A DNA stretch of 64,000 bases from Bacteroidaceae bacterium (lineage in GTDB: Bacteria > Bacteroidota > Bacteroidia > Bacteroidales > Bacteroidaceae): assembly GCA_017546785.1 (NCBI GenBank), contig JAFYRW010000036.1:1-64000 (forward strand), in the 5' to 3' direction. Below are positions 62,971-64,000 of this stretch, in pieces; position 1 is the stretch's first letter; each line of letters starts with the position of its first letter. The translations under genes were made by a program, and so were the position numbers. The notes under the pieces are model-generated. The model did no database searches and was not told the origin of the DNA. It saw nothing but the letters and a program-made list of their open reading frames with translations.

Positions 62971-64000
62971 TTATAATCTTATACCTGCCGAGAATTCCAG
63001 GTATTCAGCCTTTATGCTATGCGATTTTATGGCGAATCCAAGGAATGTATCTCCAAATTTGGGGAAATAGTATCTTAGACCGGCCTTCTCGTAATGCCAA
63101 CCACGTTCGCGGTCGCCCTTTTCCTTAGCCGCTTCGCCATTAACGCCCTTGTGTCTGTAGGGGTATGCTCCAACAGCAATGTGTACGGCAAGATTGTGCC
63201 AATAAACCTCGTGCACAAGAGCAATACCGATAGATATTGGCGAATATCCGGGGCAATTATCCACAGCTTCGTCGCCATAAACAATTCTGTCGCTAGCCTC
63301 AAGTTCTTTCATATTCGAAGAGTAGAAAACATCGAGACTCAATCCACTCGCATATCTCAAATCATAGCGGTACAGAGCGTCGAAACTCAGCGAGAATTTA
63401 GGATGCGCTTTAAGCTTTACCTCTTTCTTTTTCTCGGGGTCATTTTCTTCCTCAACATAAGCATTCCATTCAGCCATACAAGTATGCGCACCGCCACCAA
63501 GCACAATCATATACTGCATACCACGCTTGTAATCGGCCTTTATGAGCTCCTCACCTTTCAAGTACTTCTTGTGGTCGTAATCGTCCAATCTATAGCGTGC
63601 AAACAAACCGCCTCCCATTGCATTAAGCGCCTCATTAGGCAATGCTAGACGACCGTTAGAATAGTGACGGAACATTGCATTGGCTCCAACCTCCCATCGC
63701 TTGCCTATATTGAATTTCATAAAAGCTCCTGCGCCAAAATAGGCCATAACAGGCGAGCTCAGCCAGTTGTTACCCGGGTTGTTTACAGGGTCGTATCTGT
63801 CGGGGTTATATGTGATACCAAAATCCATAAGGTATCCAAGCGAGATATACTTTCTGCGTAAAAGGGTACGCTCAAAAGATCCGAATAAAGAATATAGGTC
63901 CGAAAGCTTTGTCTGATCGTGGAACTTAAAGTTCCCCATTCTGGCAAGTGAGAATCCTACATTGATAATAGGATAACTGAATCGCTGCGCAAAAGCCGAA
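62971..64000 (-). CDS. PagL-like lipid A 3-O-deacylase/acyloxyacyl hydrolase, N-terminus cut by window edge
   Basis: The frame is open from the stop at 62971 to the right edge, giving at least 342 residues; the first visible residues (SAFAQRFSYPIINVGFSLAR) are in frame, so the ATG at 63939 is internal. The outer-membrane barrel carries the PagL catalytic signature HYSNG in AMFRHYSNGRLALPNEALN, with His and Ser of the catalytic triad and a later Glu. PagL removes the 3-O acyl chain of lipid A in the outer leaflet. This protein is longer than the classical PagL of about 170 residues and has extra loops (EEENDPEKKKEVKLK). Confidence 0.82.
   Translation of the reverse strand, partial: SAFAQRFSYPIINVGFSLARMGNFKFHDQTKLSDLYSLFGSFERTLLRRKYISLGYLMDFGITYNPDRYDPVNNPGNNWLSSPVMAYFGAGAFMKFNIGKRWEVGANAMFRHYSNGRLALPNEALNAMGGGLFARYRLDDYDHKKYLKGEELIKADYKRGMQYMIVLGGGAHTCMAEWNAYVEEENDPEKKKEVKLKAHPKFSLSFDALYRYDLRYASGLSLDVFYSSNMKELEASDRIVYGDEAVDNCPGYSPISIGIALVHEVYWHNLAVHIAVGAYPYRHKGVNGEAAKEKGDRERGWHYEKAGLRYYFPKFGDTFLGFAIKSHSIKAEYLEFSAGIRL

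Noticed and set aside
1-64000. CRISPR arrays, tRNA/rRNA genes, insertion sequences, prophage or integrative elements
   Set aside because: No repeat-spacer pattern, no tRNA T-loop or rRNA sequence, no transposase, integrase or relaxase reading frame was seen on either strand.

Overview
The window is a 64 kb chromosomal segment of a member of the Bacteroidota, most likely order Bacteroidales. The main evidence is a complete porP-gldK-gldL-gldM-gldN block encoding the type IX secretion/gliding core, plus a gldH lipoprotein gene, a fused SpmA/SpmB protein, a Bacteroidetes-type signal peptidase I, a DUF2723 protein, a GH92 mannosidase and a TonB-dependent receptor with an N-terminal carboxypeptidase-regulatory domain. 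The recognisable promoters have the Bacteroidetes pattern (TTG/TTTG, about 19-21 nt, TAnnTTTG) and genes lack strong Shine-Dalgarno sites. Genus cannot be fixed from the sequence alone. No rRNA, tRNA, CRISPR array, phage or insertion sequence was found.

Layout. 1-2.3 kb: the start of a secreted protein cut by the left edge, a secreted protein of unknown function, and a formylglycine-generating-enzyme-like lipoprotein. 2.3-10.2 kb: housekeeping genes (spmAB-ybeY; ruvB; dapB-lepB-wbqC; metG). 10.2-18.3 kb: a run of glycosyltransferase and polytopic membrane genes (GT4, YfhO-like, two GT2, a GT-C/ArnT-like) interrupted by an Xaa-Pro aminopeptidase. 18.3-20.6 kb, opposite strand: a small membrane protein, a PAP2-type phosphatase/phosphotransferase and an extended SDR, together a plausible lipid (possibly sphingolipid) module. 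20.7-27.7 kb: a GIY-YIG-like small protein, RNase R, a two-component pair and a GH92 mannosidase. 27.8-31 kb: an unannotated 45-codon ORF with a near-perfect promoter, a D-Ala-D-Ala carboxypeptidase, and NadB. 31.0-31.3 kb: a putative structured RNA and a purH leader hairpin. 31.3-38.5 kb: purH and the elongasome operon mreB-mreC-mreD-mrdA-rodA. 38.5-42.2 kb: metF-holB-ricT(PSP1)-gldH on the opposite strand. 42.4-44.0 kb: three PepSY-like periplasmic/lipoprotein genes with duplicated promoters. 44.2-51.5 kb: queG, polysaccharide deacetylase, DUF2723 protein and priA. 51.5-59.4 kb: an MscS channel, an outer-membrane barrel protein and the T9SS core operon. 59.5-64 kb: a TonB receptor with a CxxC plug motif, a TauE/SafE permease, and a PagL-like lipid A deacylase cut by the right edge.

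How the genes work together: much of the window concerns the cell envelope. Wall elongation (mre/rod, DacB, DapB), protein export (LepB, T9SS), surface glycans (GT cluster, DUF2723, deacetylase) and membrane lipids (SDR/PAP2, PagL-like) are interleaved with translation, replication and cofactor genes. Nothing here is clearly an undescribed system. The most novel-looking signals are the structured RNA between nadB and purH, the 45-codon ORF at 27841, the PepSY-like gene set with copied promoters, and the SDR/PAP2 pair.
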